Below, one piece after another: positions 35,807-47,992 of a DNA stretch of 64,000 nt. The position numbers and the translations under genes are program-made. Positions within the stretch are counted from its first letter, which is position 1. Every line of letters starts with the position of its first letter. This DNA is from Malaya genurostris (Eukaryota > Arthropoda > Insecta > Diptera > Culicidae), in assembly GCF_030247185.1 (NCBI RefSeq), contig NC_080571.1, positions 148,403,889 to 148,467,888 of the forward strand, read 5' to 3'. Below the pieces are notes generated by a model. That model worked only from the letters and a program-made list of their open reading frames with translations. It made no database searches and was not told the origin of the DNA.

Positions 35807-38212
35807 TTTTCCGATCTCGTCGAGCTGAGTCGAATGGTATATAACACTATGGGTCTCCGAGGCTCCGTTCGAAAGTCGGTTTTTCCAGCAATTCTAATAC
35901 CTTTCTATAGAGAAAGGCAAAAAGCCTTCTTAGTCCACTTAGTGATGTTTTCATATATCTTGAAAAATCACCATAGGGGGGAGTACATGAAATTTTCGAA
36001 ATCGAAAAAAAATTTTTGATGCCAAAAGGCTTAGAATTGCATGAAACGTCGAGATTTAGTGTCATCTCGAAAAAAATTTTTTTTGAAAAAATCGACTTTT
36101 TGGGACTTAGAAAAAATATGAAAATTTTTCTAAGTCCCGGAAAGTTGATTTTTTCAAAAAAATTTTTTTTTGAGATGACACTAAATTTCGATGTTTTATG
36201 CAGTTTTAAGAGTTTTGGCATCAAAAAAAATTTTCGATTTTGGAAATTTCATGTACTCCCCCCTATGGTGCTTTTTCAAGATCGATAATTGTCAAACCTT
36301 TACCACCGGGCAGCACCCCTTAAGCATGTCCGATTTAGGTCAAATTTTGCATGAAGGCTTTTTTCGAGGTGCTTAAACTTTTGAGCACTAGAACTTTACG
36401 AAAATAGAGTTGATCCCAAAATTTTGGCACCCTTATATATACAAGAGCGGTAAAAATCAACGTGTTTTGTCGGTTACGTCACTTATACCATCATATATCT
36501 GGAACCAAAAGTCACAACCATTTGATCTTCGAACTTGATCAGCGGCCCGACAGTAGCTTTCGAACGAGCCCAAGTTTGTTAAAATCGGATCAGCCATCTC
36601 TGAGAAAATTGAGCGCGTTCAAATACAACGCTTTTTGTCGGTTACGTCACTTATACAATCATATCTCCGGAACCAAAAGTCACAGCCATTTGATCTTCGA
36701 ACTTGATCAATGGCCCGCCAGTAGCTTTCAAACGAGTCCAAGTTTGTTCAAATCGGTTCAGCCATCTCTGAGAAAATTGAGCGCGTTCAAATACAACGCT
36801 TTTTGTCGGTTACGTCACTTATACAATCATATCTCCGGAACCAAAAGTCACAGCCATTTGATCTTCGAACTTGATCAATGCCCCGATAGTAGCTTTCAAA
36901 TGAGCCCAAGTTTGTTAAAATCGGTTTAGCCATCTCTGAGAAAATTGAGCGCGTTCAAATATCTTCGAAAAGTGCACACACATACACACATACACACATA
37001 CACACACACACACACACACACAGACATTTTCCGATCTCGTCGAGCTGAGTCGAATGGTATATAACACTATGGGTCTCCGAGGCTCCGTTCGAAAGTCGGT
37101 TTTTCCAGCAATTCTAATACCTTTCTATAGAGAAAGGCAAAAAGCCTTCTTAGTCCACTTAGTGATGTTTTCATATATCTTGAAAAATCACCATAGGGGG
37201 GAGTACATGAAATTTTCGAAATCGAAAAAAAATTTTTGATGCCAAAAGGCTTAGAATTGCATGAAACGTCGAGATTTAGTGTCATCTCGAAAAAAATTTT
37301 TTTTGAAAAAATCGACTTTTTGGGACTTAGAAAAAATATGAAAATTTTTCTAAGTCCCGGAAAGTTGATTTTTTCAAAAAAATTTTTTTTTGAGATGACA
37401 CTAAATTTCGATGTTTTATGCAGTTTTAAGAGTTTTGGCATCAAAAAAAATTTTCGATTTTGGAAATTTCATGTACTCCCCCCTATGGTGCTTTTTCAAG
37501 ATCGATAATTGTCAAACCTTTACCACCGGGCAGCACCCCTTAAGCATGTCCGATTTAGGTCAAATTTTGCATGAAGGCTTTTTTCGAGGTGCTTAAACTT
37601 TTGAGCACTAGAACTTTACGAAAATAGAGTTGATCCCAAAATTTTGGCACCCTTATATATACAAGAGCGGTAAAAATCAACGTGTTTTGTCGGTTACGTC
37701 ACTTATACCATCATATATCTGGAACCAAAAGTCACAACCATTTGATCTTCGAACTTGATCAGCGGCCCGACAGTAGCTTTCGAACGAGCCCAAGTTTGTT
37801 AAAATCGGATCAGCCATCTCTGAGAAAATTGAGCGCGTTCAAATACAACGCTTTTTGTCGGTTACGTCACTTATACAATCATATCTCCGGAACCAAAAGT
37901 CACAGCCATTTGATCTTCGAACTTGATCAATGGCCCGCCAGTAGCTTTCAAACGAGTCCAAGTTTGTTCAAATCGGTTCAGCCATCTCTGAGAAAATTGA
38001 GCGCGTTCAAATACAACGCTTTTTGTCGGTTACGTCACTTATACAATCATATCTCCGGAACCAAAAGTCACAGCCATTTGATCTTCGAACTTGATCAATG
38101 CCCCGATAGTAGCTTTCAAATGAGCCCAAGTTTGTTAAAATCGGTTTAGCCATCTCTGAGAAAATTGAGCGCGTTCAAATATCTTCGAAAAGTGCACACA
38201 CATACACACATA

Positions 38213-38244
<32 letters not shown>

Positions 38245-39434
38245 GACATTTTCCGATCTCGTCGAGCTGAGTCGAATGGTATATAACACTATGGGTCTCC
38301 GAGGCTCCGTTCGAAAGTCGGTTTTTCCAGCAATTCTAATACCTTTCTATAGAGAAAGGCAAAAAGCCTTCTTAGTCCACTTAGTGATGTTTTCATATAT
38401 CTTGAAAAATCACCATAGGGGGGAGTACATGAAATTTTCGAAATCGAAAAAAAATTTTTGATGCCAAAAGGCTTAGAATTGCATGAAACGTCGAGATTTA
38501 GTGTCATCTCGAAAAAAATTTTTTTTGAAAAAATCGACTTTTTGGGACTTAGAAAAAATATGAAAATTTTTCTAAGTCCCGGAAAGTTGATTTTTTCAAA
38601 AAAATTTTTTTTTGAGATGACACTAAATTTCGATGTTTTATGCAGTTTTAAGAGTTTTGGCATCAAAAAAAATTTTCGATTTTGGAAATTTCATGTACTC
38701 CCCCCTATGGTGCTTTTTCAAGATCGATAATTGTCAAACCTTTACCACCGGGCAGCACCCCTTAAGCATGTCCGATTTAGGTCAAATTTTGCATGAAGGC
38801 TTTTTTCGAGGTGCTTAAACTTTTGAGCACTAGAACTTTACGAAAATAGAGTTGATCCCAAAATTTTGGCACCCTTATATATACAAGAGCGGTAAAAATC
38901 AACGTGTTTTGTCGGTTACGTCACTTATACCATCATATATCTGGAACCAAAAGTCACAACCATTTGATCTTCGAACTTGATCAGCGGCCCGACAGTAGCT
39001 TTCGAACGAGCCCAAGTTTGTTAAAATCGGATCAGCCATCTCTGAGAAAATTGAGCGCGTTCAAATACAACGCTTTTTGTCGGTTACGTCACTTATACAA
39101 TCATATCTCCGGAACCAAAAGTCACAGCCATTTGATCTTCGAACTTGATCAATGGCCCGCCAGTAGCTTTCAAACGAGTCCAAGTTTGTTCAAATCGGTT
39201 CAGCCATCTCTGAGAAAATTGAGCGCGTTCAAATACAACGCTTTTTGTCGGTTACGTCACTTATACAATCATATCTCCGGAACCAAAAGTCACAGCCATT
39301 TGATCTTCGAACTTGATCAATGCCCCGATAGTAGCTTTCAAATGAGCCCAAGTTTGTTAAAATCGGTTTAGCCATCTCTGAGAAAATTGAGCGCGTTCAA
39401 ATATCTTCGAAAAGTGCACACACATACACACATA

Positions 39435-39472
<38 letters not shown>

Positions 39473-40658
39473 TTTTCCGATCTCGTCGAGCTGAGTCGAA
39501 TGGTATATAACACTATGGGTCTCCGAGGCTCCGTTCGAAAGTCGGTTTTTTCAGCAATTCTAATACCTTTCTATAGAGAAAGGCAAAAAGCCTTCTTAGT
39601 CCACTTAGTGATGTTTTCATATATCTTGAAAAATCACCATAGGGGGGAGTACATGAAATTTTCGAAATCGAAAAAAAATTTTTGATGCCAAAAGGCTTAG
39701 AATTGCATGAAACGTCGAGATTTAGTGTCATCTCGAAAAAAATTTTTTTTGAAAAAATCGACTTTTTGGGACTTAGAAAAAATATGAAAATTTTTCTAAG
39801 TCCCGGAAAGTTGATTTTTTCAAAAAAATTTTTTTTTGAGATGACACTAAATTTCGATGTTTTATGCAGTTTTAAGAGTTTTGGCATCAAAAAAAATTTT
39901 CGATTTTGGAAATTTCATGTACTCCCCCCTATGGTGCTTTTTCAAGATCGATAATTGTCAAACCTTTACCACCGGGCAGCACCCCTTAAGCATGTCCGAT
40001 TTAGGTCAAATTTTGCATGAAGGCTTTTTTCGAGGTGCTTAAACTTTTGAGCACTAGAACTTTACGAAAATAGAGTTGATCCCAAAATTTTGGCACCCTT
40101 ATATATACAAGAGCGGTAAAAATCAACGTGTTTTGTCGGTTACGTCACTTATACCATCATATATCTGGAACCAAAAGTCACAACCATTTGATCTTCGAAC
40201 TTGATCAGCGGCCCGACAGTAGCTTTCGAACGAGCCCAAGTTTGTTAAAATCGGATCAGCCATCTCTGAGAAAATTGAGCGCGTTCAAATACAACGCTTT
40301 TTGTCGGTTACGTCACTTATACAATCATATCTCCGGAACCAAAAGTCACAGCCATTTGATCTTCGAACTTGATCAATGGCCCGCCAGTAGCTTTCAAACG
40401 AGTCCAAGTTTGTTCAAATCGGTTCAGCCATCTCTGAGAAAATTGAGCGCGTTCAAATACAACGCTTTTTGTCGGTTACGTCACTTATACAATCATATCT
40501 CCGGAACCAAAAGTCACAGCCATTTGATCTTCGAACTTGATCAATGCCCCGATAGTAGCTTTCAAATGAGCCCAAGTTTGTTAAAATCGGTTTAGCCATC
40601 TCTGAGAAAATTGAGCGCGTTCAAATATCTTCGAAAAGTGCACACACATACACACATA

Positions 40659-40696
<38 letters not shown>

Positions 40697-43092
40697 TTTT
40701 CCGATCTCGTCGAGCTGAGTCGAATGGTATATAACACTATGGGTCTCCGAGGCTCCGTTCGAAAGTCGGTTTTTCCAGCAATTCTAATACCTTTCTATAG
40801 AGAAAGGCAAAAAGCCTTCTTAGTCCACTTAGTGATGTTTTCATATATCTTGAAAAATCACCATAGGGGGGAGTACATGAAATTTTCGAAATCGAAAAAA
40901 AATTTTTGATGCCAAAAGGCTTAGAATTGCATGAAACGTCGAGATTTAGTGTCATCTCGAAAAAAATTTTTTTTGAAAAAATCGACTTTTTGGGACTTAG
41001 AAAAAATATGAAAATTTTTCTAAGTCCCGGAAAGTTGATTTTTTCAAAAAAATTTTTTTTTGAGATGACACTAAATTTCGATGTTTTATGCAGTTTTAAG
41101 AGTTTTGGCATCAAAAAAAATTTTCGATTTTGGAAATTTCATGTACTCCCCCCTATGGTGCTTTTTCAAGATCGATAATTGTCAAACCTTTACCACCGGG
41201 CAGCACCCCTTAAGCATGTCCGATTTAGGTCAAATTTTGCATGAAGGCTTTTTTCGAGGTGCTTAAACTTTTGAGCACTAGAACTTTACGAAAATAGAGT
41301 TGATCCCAAAATTTTGGCACCCTTATATATACAAGAGCGGTAAAAATCAACGTGTTTTGTCGGTTACGTCACTTATACCATCATATATCTGGAACCAAAA
41401 GTCACAACCATTTGATCTTCGAACTTGATCAGCGGCCCGACAGTAGCTTTCGAACGAGCCCAAGTTTGTTAAAATCGGATCAGCCATCTCTGAGAAAATT
41501 GAGCGCGTTCAAATACAACGCTTTTTGTCGGTTACGTCACTTATACAATCATATCTCCGAAACCAAAAGTCACAGCCATTTGATCTTCGAACTTGATCAA
41601 TGGCCCGCCAGTAGCTTTCAAACGAGTCCAAGTTTGTTCAAATCGGTTCAGCCATCTCTGAGAAAATTGAGCGCGTTCAAATACAACGCTTTTTGTCGGT
41701 TACGTCACTTATACAATCATATCTCCGGAACCAAAAGTCACAGCCATTTGATCTTCGAACTTGATCAATGCCCCGATAGTAGCTTTCAAATGAGCCCAAG
41801 TTTGTTAAAATCGGTTTAGCCATCTCTGAGAAAATTGAGCGCGTTCAAATATCTTCGAAAAGTGCACACACATACACACATACACACATACACACACACA
41901 CACACACACACAGACATTTTCCGATCTCGTCGAGCTGAGTCGAATGGTATATAACACTATGGGTCTCCGAGGCTCCGTTCGAAAGTCGGTTTTTCCAGCA
42001 ATTCTAATACCTTTCTATAGAGAAAGGCAAAAAGCCTTCTTAGTCCACTTAGTGATGTTTTCATATATCTTGAAAAATCACCATAGGGGGGAGTACATGA
42101 AATTTTCGAAATCGAAAAAAAATTTTTGATGCCAAAAGGCTTAGAATTGCATGAAACGTCGAGATTTAGTGTCATCTCGAAAAAAAATTTTTTTGAAAAA
42201 ATCGACTTTTTGGGACTTAGAAAAAATATGAAAATTTTTCTAAGTCCCGGAAAGTTGATTTTTTCAAAAAAATTTTTTTTTGAGATGACACTAAATTTCG
42301 ATGTTTTATGCAGTTTTAAGAGTTTTGGCATCAAAAAAAATTTTCGATTTTGGAAATTTCATGTACTCCCCCCTATGGTGCTTTTTCAAGATCGATAATT
42401 GTCAAACCTTTACCACCGGGCAGCACCCCTTAAGCATGTCCGATTTAGGTCAAATTTTGCATGAAGGCTTTTTTCGAGGTGCTTAAACTTTTGAGCACTA
42501 GAACTTTACGAAAATAGAGTTGATCCCAAAATTTTGGCACCCTTATATATACAAGAGCGGTAAAAATCAACGTGTTTTGTCGGTTACGTCACTTATACCA
42601 TCATATATCTGGAACCAAAAGTCACAACCATTTGATCTTCGAACTTGATCAGCGGCCCGACAGTAGCTTTCGAACGAGCCCAAGTTTGTTAAAATCGGAT
42701 CAGCCATCTCTGAGAAAATTGAGCGCGTTCAAATACAACGCTTTTTGTCGGTTACGTCACTTATACAATCATATCTCCGGAACCAAAAGTCACAGCCATT
42801 TGATCTTCGAACTTGATCAATGGCCCGCCAGTAGCTTTCAAACGAGTCCAAGTTTGTTCAAATCGGTTCAGCCATCTCTGAGAAAATTGAGCGCGTTCAA
42901 ATACAACGCTTTTTGTCGGTTACGTCACTTATACAATCATATCTCCGGAACCAAAAGTCACAGCCATTTGATCTTCGAACTTGATCAATGCCCCGATAGT
43001 AGCTTTCAAATGAGCCCAAGTTTGTTAAAATCGGTTTAGCCATCTCTGAGAAAATTGAGCGCGTTCAAATATCTTCGAAAAGTGCACACACA

Positions 43093-43498
43093 TGTGGAGA
43101 GGTATGCGGCAGATTGGTTTGTCGTACCCGAGATAATGAAGCGCAGACAGGACGAAATTTCTAGTGGAATACCCACTCAGAAATTCCTATCTTAAACCGT
43201 TGTTTATTGAAACACTGATAACTGTTTGATGTATAATTTATTTATTGGTTTATTAGAACTAACATTTAAACGTTGACTGAACCTAGTCTTTATTGGCGAA
43301 CAAATTCCTTTAGTGATGTATATTGAATATCCTTAAATCATATCCTAATATCAAAGTAACATGGGCCTATACCTATTTATATCATTGTGGTTTCTATGGA
43401 AAGAATAGTTTATTTATATCTTGTTTTTCTATTTATAGATCAGCATACTATGTTATTATAGTTTCTATGAGAAATGAGAAATTGTTTATATTTTCACA
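43093..43498 (-). repeat. Copia 3' LTR
   Basis: 406 bp, apparently identical to 47587-47992. Preceded (in element orientation) by the polypurine tract. Confidence 0.96.
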
Positions 43499-43507
43499 CC
43501 TCCCTTC
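43499..43507 (-). promoter_or_regulatory. Copia polypurine tract
   Basis: On the minus strand GAAGGGAGG lies directly against the 3' LTR, where plus-strand DNA synthesis is primed. The gag-pol stop codon (43506-43508) overlaps it. Confidence 0.85.
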
Positions 43508-46500
43508 AATTTGTCATTCCTAGTGAGTGCACGAATTCTACAAATTTTATTTTTGTTAAAGCTTTTGTAAAAATATCTGCTAATTGGTTTTTACTACACA
43601 AATACTTTATAATTAATTTCTTATCTTTGATCAATTCTCTAATAAATAAGTATTTTATATCTATATGTTTAGTTCTTTGATGTTCTCTAGGTTCTTCAGC
43701 AATCCTTATACAAGGGATGTTGTCCTCATATATAGTAAAAGGAATAGCGGTGATTCCTATTTCACTCAGTATATTTGACAACCAAATCCCTTCTTTGGTT
43801 GCATGACATAATGATACCAATTCGGATTCCGTCGAGGACAATGTGACAATTGGTTGTCGTTTGCTACTCCATGATATGATATTTCCGTAAACCTTAAAAA
43901 CATATCCTGAATTTGACTTTCGGTTTTCAACATCATTTGCAAAATCAGCATCTGCGTAGCCTTCCAATGGTATGTTAGAGTTCTTTCTTGTGTAAACCAG
44001 ATGTAATGATATTGTTCCTTGTAGATATCGTAAAATTCTTTTTAAACCCATCCAATGTTCATTCCCTGGTAAACTCTGAAATTGACTTAAAATACACACA
44101 GATATGGTTATATCAGGTCTTGAAATTAGAGCCAAATACTGTAAGCAACCTAATAATTGCTTAAAAGGTTCATTACATTGTATTTCTGCACTTTTCCATT
44201 TATAATTAGGATCCATTGGAGTAGATACAGGTTTACAATGGCTCATACCAAAACGTTGTAGAATTTTCTGGATATATTTTTGCTGAGACAACTCGATTAT
44301 TCCTCTTTCAAAATTTTGAATGATGTCAAGACCAAGGAAATGTTTTGCCTCGCCTAAATCTTTCATTTTGAAATGGATCGAGAGTTTCTCTTTTATCCAG
44401 TGTATGTACTCTATGGTTTTTCCTAAAATTAAAATATCATCAACGTATAAAACCACATACAACTCTTTGTCTTTATGAATGTACAAACAATTGTCTTCTT
44501 TGAGCCTTATGAATCCGAATTTTGAAATTACATTGTTAAATTTATAATTCCATGCTCTTCCTGCTTGTTTTAATCCATATAAACTTTTATTTAATTTGCA
44601 TAATCCCGAGTTTCCATTTTCATCCACAGGAAGTTTCATATAAATTTCTTCCGTTAAATGACCATTTAAAAATGCGGTTTTTACATCCATTTGATGAATG
44701 AGTAATTTCTTTTGACAAGCAATTGATATCATCATTCTAATTGTAGTCATTTTTGCTACTGGAGAAAATGTCTCATTGTAATCTATACCCGGTCTTTGTG
44801 AACAACCTTTTGCAACAAGTCTAGCTTTGTATTGTGGAGAATCTTCACAATCTTTGATGGTAAACACCCACATGGAATTTATTGCTTTTCTGTTTGGTGG
44901 AATTTCGCTAATCAAAGACCATGTGTTGTTTTCAGACAAAGAATGAAGCTCATCATTAATGGCTTGTTTCCATAAATTCCAGTCACTGCGTTTCATTAAA
45001 TCAGTTATATTTTGAGGAATTTCTTCCAATACTTCGGATGAAACAAAACTAGTGTCAAAATTGTTTAACCAATCAGGACGTTTGATATTTCTTTGAGATC
45101 TTCGAAGTCCAGAATAATTTTCTGATTCATCTCCTGAATTTGCTTGTATATAGTTTTCATAATTATTAATATTATCTTCTTCACGAATACAAGTATTGAT
45201 TACAGAATCCTCTTGATTTTGATTAACAGATCGAGTGATAGGTGTATTCGATATTGCAGGTGTATCCACCTCGCAATATGTGATACCAATGTTCTGATTT
45301 ATCTTAGGATTAATTGATTCAAAGAAAGAACGAGATTCATTGAAAATAATATCACGGGAAATAACAATATTTTTAGTTGTATTGTTCCAAAGACGAAAAC
45401 CATTTGGTGCATATCCAACAAATGCCATTATTTGAGTTCTATTTTCTAGTTTTGTTCGGTGTTCTTTGCTGATATGTGAGTACGCAACACACCCAAACAC
45501 TTTAAGTTTCTTTACATTTGGCTTTGAATCGAACCACATTTCATACGGAGTTTTTGGTACATTCAAAGCATTTGTAGGACTTCGATTAATTACGTATACT
45601 GAGGAATATAAAGCCTCGCCCCATAAATACATTGGACCCTTACAGTTGTTTAAAACTGTTCGAACTTTTTCCATTAATGTTCTATTCATTCGTTCACTTA
45701 CCCCATTTTGTTGCGGAGTATATGGCACAGTTGGATGCATATTAATTCCTTTTTGTTTACAATAATTTATAAATTCTGAATTGAAATATTCACCACCATT
45801 ATCTGACCTTAATTTAGCAATTTTTAAATTGAAATGAGCTGTTGCAAAAGCTTCATACTCTTTGAATTTATTAAAAGCTTCGTACTTATGTTTGATTAAA
45901 TATACAATTAAAAAATGAGTATAATCATCGATAAAACTGATGAAATAACGGTATCCGTCATATGTTTCTACAGGTAAATGTCCGCAAACATCTGTATGTA
46001 TAAGTTCTAGAGGCCTTTTAGATCTACTTTCTATGGCTCTTTTGAATGGCTCTCGAGTCTGTTTTCCTGCTATGCAAGGTTCGCAAACAGCATTATCACT
46101 TTTGAATGACAGAAGTTGTAAATCCAACCCATCTGTCATATTTTCAGATACCAGCCTCTTCAAATTTGAGCTACCCATGTGTCCAAATCTTTTATGCCAC
46201 AATAATACTTTATCCTGCACATTTCCAAGACAAACCTTTTCAATTTTATCCAAGTAGAGATCTAATAAATATAAACCGTTGACTCTCTTTCCTTGAATAA
46301 TTATTTTTCCTTTGTTATAAACTTTAACTAGACCATTAACAAATGAAATTGACATACCTGCGGATTCAATTCGAGAAACTGATATTAAATTATATTGGAG
46401 ACTTGGAATAAAAAGTGCATTATAAAGTTCTACCCGTAATCTTTTATTATTTAATAATGATACATTACCAGCTTTCTTGCAGACCATTCGCTTACCATTT

Positions 46501-47534
46501 TCAGCAGTAGATATTTCAATGTTTTCTATTTCCCAAAGACGATTAAAAGCCTCGATATCTCTAATCATATGTTGACTAGCACCTGAATCCAACACACAAG
46601 GAAATTTTACTGGCATATCCTTTAGACATAGTTGACGAATTTGTTGATCTAGCTGATGATTTTCTCTATTTATACGAGGATTTTCTTGAACATCCATGCA
46701 AACATGTGATGCCATTAGTGCTATGTTTGCAACAGCTGATAGCTTTCCTTGGGGATTTTCCGCATTTCGTTTTTGTTTCAATTTGAAGCAGTTGCGACGT
46801 TTATGACCTATTTTTCCACATTCATAGCACGCAATTTTCTTTTTCGGTCCCGCCATATTTGCTACATGGGCCACATTTTCACATGAGGATTGATTTATTG
46901 ATTTTAATTTTTCCTCATCAACATCTAGAAACAATCGCTTGATTTGCTCTAAAGACATAGCATCGAGATCTTCGCGTCGCATTACAGATAGTGCTGCTAG
47001 AACATGCTTGTAATCCTGTGGAATAGCAGCAAGTAAGGTATTGACTTTGTCTGCCTTCAACATTGCCTCTCCCATTGATTCAAGCTTTCTAATCAGTACT
47101 TCATGAGCATCAAAAAGTTCTTTTAAGCTTCGAAATCTTGTAACACCAAGAGTATATAGTTGCCTGCGTAATCCAAGCATTACAGTATTACCCTTTGGTA
47201 AATATAGTTCCTTTAACTGCGTCATAATATCTTTCGCGTACTGGCAATTGAAAACTTGTGCCATAGCATCATCTTCAAGAGCTAACCAAAATTCGTTGAC
47301 TGCCTTGTCGTCTTCCTTTAACCGATCATTATATAACTTTTTACGTTCAATTTCTGCTGCAGCTGTTGCGGCTGGATCAGGAACAGCGTAAACCTCTTCT
47401 ATCGGGGATTTATCCAATGTATGTACAAGACCTTCTGTCTTCAAATGTTGCTCAAATCTTCGCATCCATAATGGGAACGATTTTTCTGTTCCGTTGAAGA
47501 TTGGAACTGCTACTCGACGTATACGATTTTCCAT
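43506..47534 (-). CDS. Copia gag-pol polyprotein, intact
   Basis: One 1342-codon frame starting at the first ATG after a 52-base leader. Domains in order: Gag (1-230); zinc knuckle CX2CX4HX4C (C236, C239, H244, C249); aspartic protease with DSGAS at 316-320; pre-integrase HHCC finger (H447, H452, C484, C487); integrase core with D515, D578 and E614; a variable Ser/Asn-rich linker (about 740-850); copia-type reverse transcriptase (about 880-1125) with YVDD at 1030-1033; RNase H with D1195, E1236 and D1271. Integrase before RT is the Ty1/copia order. Gag and Pol share one frame, so no frameshift signal is expected; in Drosophila copia extra Gag comes from a spliced RNA, and whether that happens here is unknown. 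No broken or missing catalytic residue is visible. Confidence 0.96.
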   Translation of the reverse strand: MENRIRRVAVPIFNGTEKSFPLWMRRFEQHLKTEGLVHTLDKSPIEEVYAVPDPAATAAAEIERKKLYNDRLKEDDKAVNEFWLALEDDAMAQVFNCQYAKDIMTQLKELYLPKGNTVMLGLRRQLYTLGVTRFRSLKELFDAHEVLIRKLESMGEAMLKADKVNTLLAAIPQDYKHVLAALSVMRREDLDAMSLEQIKRLFLDVDEEKLKSINQSSCENVAHVANMAGPKKKIACYECGKIGHKRRNCFKLKQKRNAENPQGKLSAVANIALMASHVCMDVQENPRINRENHQLDQQIRQLCLKDMPVKFPCVLDSGASQHMIRDIEAFNRLWEIENIEISTAENGKRMVCKKAGNVSLLNNKRLRVELYNALFIPSLQYNLISVSRIESAGMSISFVNGLVKVYNKGKIIIQGKRVNGLYLLDLYLDKIEKVCLGNVQDKVLLWHKRFGHMGSSNLKRLVSENMTDGLDLQLLSFKSDNAVCEPCIAGKQTREPFKRAIESRSKRPLELIHTDVCGHLPVETYDGYRYFISFIDDYTHFLIVYLIKHKYEAFNKFKEYEAFATAHFNLKIAKLRSDNGGEYFNSEFINYCKQKGINMHPTVPYTPQQNGVSERMNRTLMEKVRTVLNNCKGPMYLWGEALYSSVYVINRSPTNALNVPKTPYEMWFDSKPNVKKLKVFGCVAYSHISKEHRTKLENRTQIMAFVGYAPNGFRLWNNTTKNIVISRDIIFNESRSFFESINPKINQNIGITYCEVDTPAISNTPITRSVNQNQEDSVINTCIREEDNINNYENYIQANSGDESENYSGLRRSQRNIKRPDWLNNFDTSFVSSEVLEEIPQNITDLMKRSDWNLWKQAINDELHSLSENNTWSLISEIPPNRKAINSMWVFTIKDCEDSPQYKARLVAKGCSQRPGIDYNETFSPVAKMTTIRMMISIACQKKLLIHQMDVKTAFLNGHLTEEIYMKLPVDENGNSGLCKLNKSLYGLKQAGRAWNYKFNNVISKFGFIRLKEDNCLYIHKDKELYVVLYVDDILILGKTIEYIHWIKEKLSIHFKMKDLGEAKHFLGLDIIQNFERGIIELSQQKYIQKILQRFGMSHCKPVSTPMDPNYKWKSAEIQCNEPFKQLLGCLQYLALISRPDITISVCILSQFQSLPGNEHWMGLKRILRYLQGTISLHLVYTRKNSNIPLEGYADADFANDVENRKSNSGYVFKVYGNIISWSSKRQPIVTLSSTESELVSLCHATKEGIWLSNILSEIGITAIPFTIYEDNIPCIRIAEEPREHQRTKHIDIKYLFIRELIKDKKLIIKYLCSKNQLADIFTKALTKIKFVEFVHSLGMTN

Positions 47535-47570
47535 TGCTTATTAATGCTCGTTAAGAATAACCAATTTAAA

Positions 47571-47586
47571 GCCTGGGCCCATAACC
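47571..47586 (-). promoter_or_regulatory. Copia primer-binding site
   Basis: Immediately after the 5' LTR the minus strand reads GGTTATGGGCCCAGGC. This matches the copia-type site complementary to an internal part of initiator Met-tRNA (a half-tRNA primer), not to a tRNA 3' end. Confidence 0.82.
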
Positions 47587-47992
47587 TGTGGAGAGGTATG
47601 CGGCAGATTGGTTTGTCGTACCCGAGATAATGAAGCGCAGACAGGACGAAATTTCTAGTGGAATACCCACTCAGAAATTCCTATCTTAAACCGTTGTTTA
47701 TTGAAACACTGATAACTGTTTGATGTATAATTTATTTATTGGTTTATTAGAACTAACATTTAAACGTTGACTGAACCTAGTCTTTATTGGCGAACAAATT
47801 CCTTTAGTGATGTATATTGAATATCCTTAAATCATATCCTAATATCAAAGTAACATGGGCCTATACCTATTTATATCATTGTGGTTTCTATGGAAAGAAT
47901 AGTTTATTTATATCTTGTTTTTCTATTTATAGATCAGCATACTATGTTATTATAGTTTCTATGAGAAATGAGAAATTGTTTATATTTTCACA
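47587..47992 (-). repeat. Copia 5' LTR
   Basis: 406 bp, matching the 3' LTR. A TATAAATA on the minus strand at 47912-47905 is a candidate core promoter for the element RNA. Confidence 0.95.

Larger units (their letters stand above)
24892..43092 (+). repeat. Homogeneous Repeat B satellite, left part (~15 units)
   Basis: Units start at 24892, 26118, 27340, 28564, 29790, 31014, 32240, 33464, 34698, 35924, 37144, 38366, 39590, 40814 and 42034 (the last is split by the copia element). Lengths are 1220-1234 bp, and nearly all variation is in the number of CA pairs. Only scattered single-base differences are visible, such as one subrepeat with GATCGCG for GAGCGCG near 34321, and CCGAAACC for CCGGAACC near 41558. 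This points to very recent amplification or gene conversion. An assembler may also have collapsed or expanded the array. Confidence 0.95.
43093..47992 (-). mobile_element. Complete Ty1/copia LTR retrotransposon
   Basis: 4900 bp, bounded by two 406-bp LTRs that look identical by eye, each starting TG and ending CA. The 5-bp duplication ACACA (43088-43092 and 47993-47997) comes from the CA microsatellite of a satellite unit. Reading leftward: 5' LTR, primer-binding site, short leader, one gag-pol frame, polypurine tract, 3' LTR. All expected parts are present and uninterrupted, so this is a young and possibly active copy. Confidence 0.96.

Noticed and set aside
45466..46257. Plus-strand frames opposite copia gag-pol
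   Set aside because: They overlap integrase and Gag coding sequence on the other strand and show no motif of their own.
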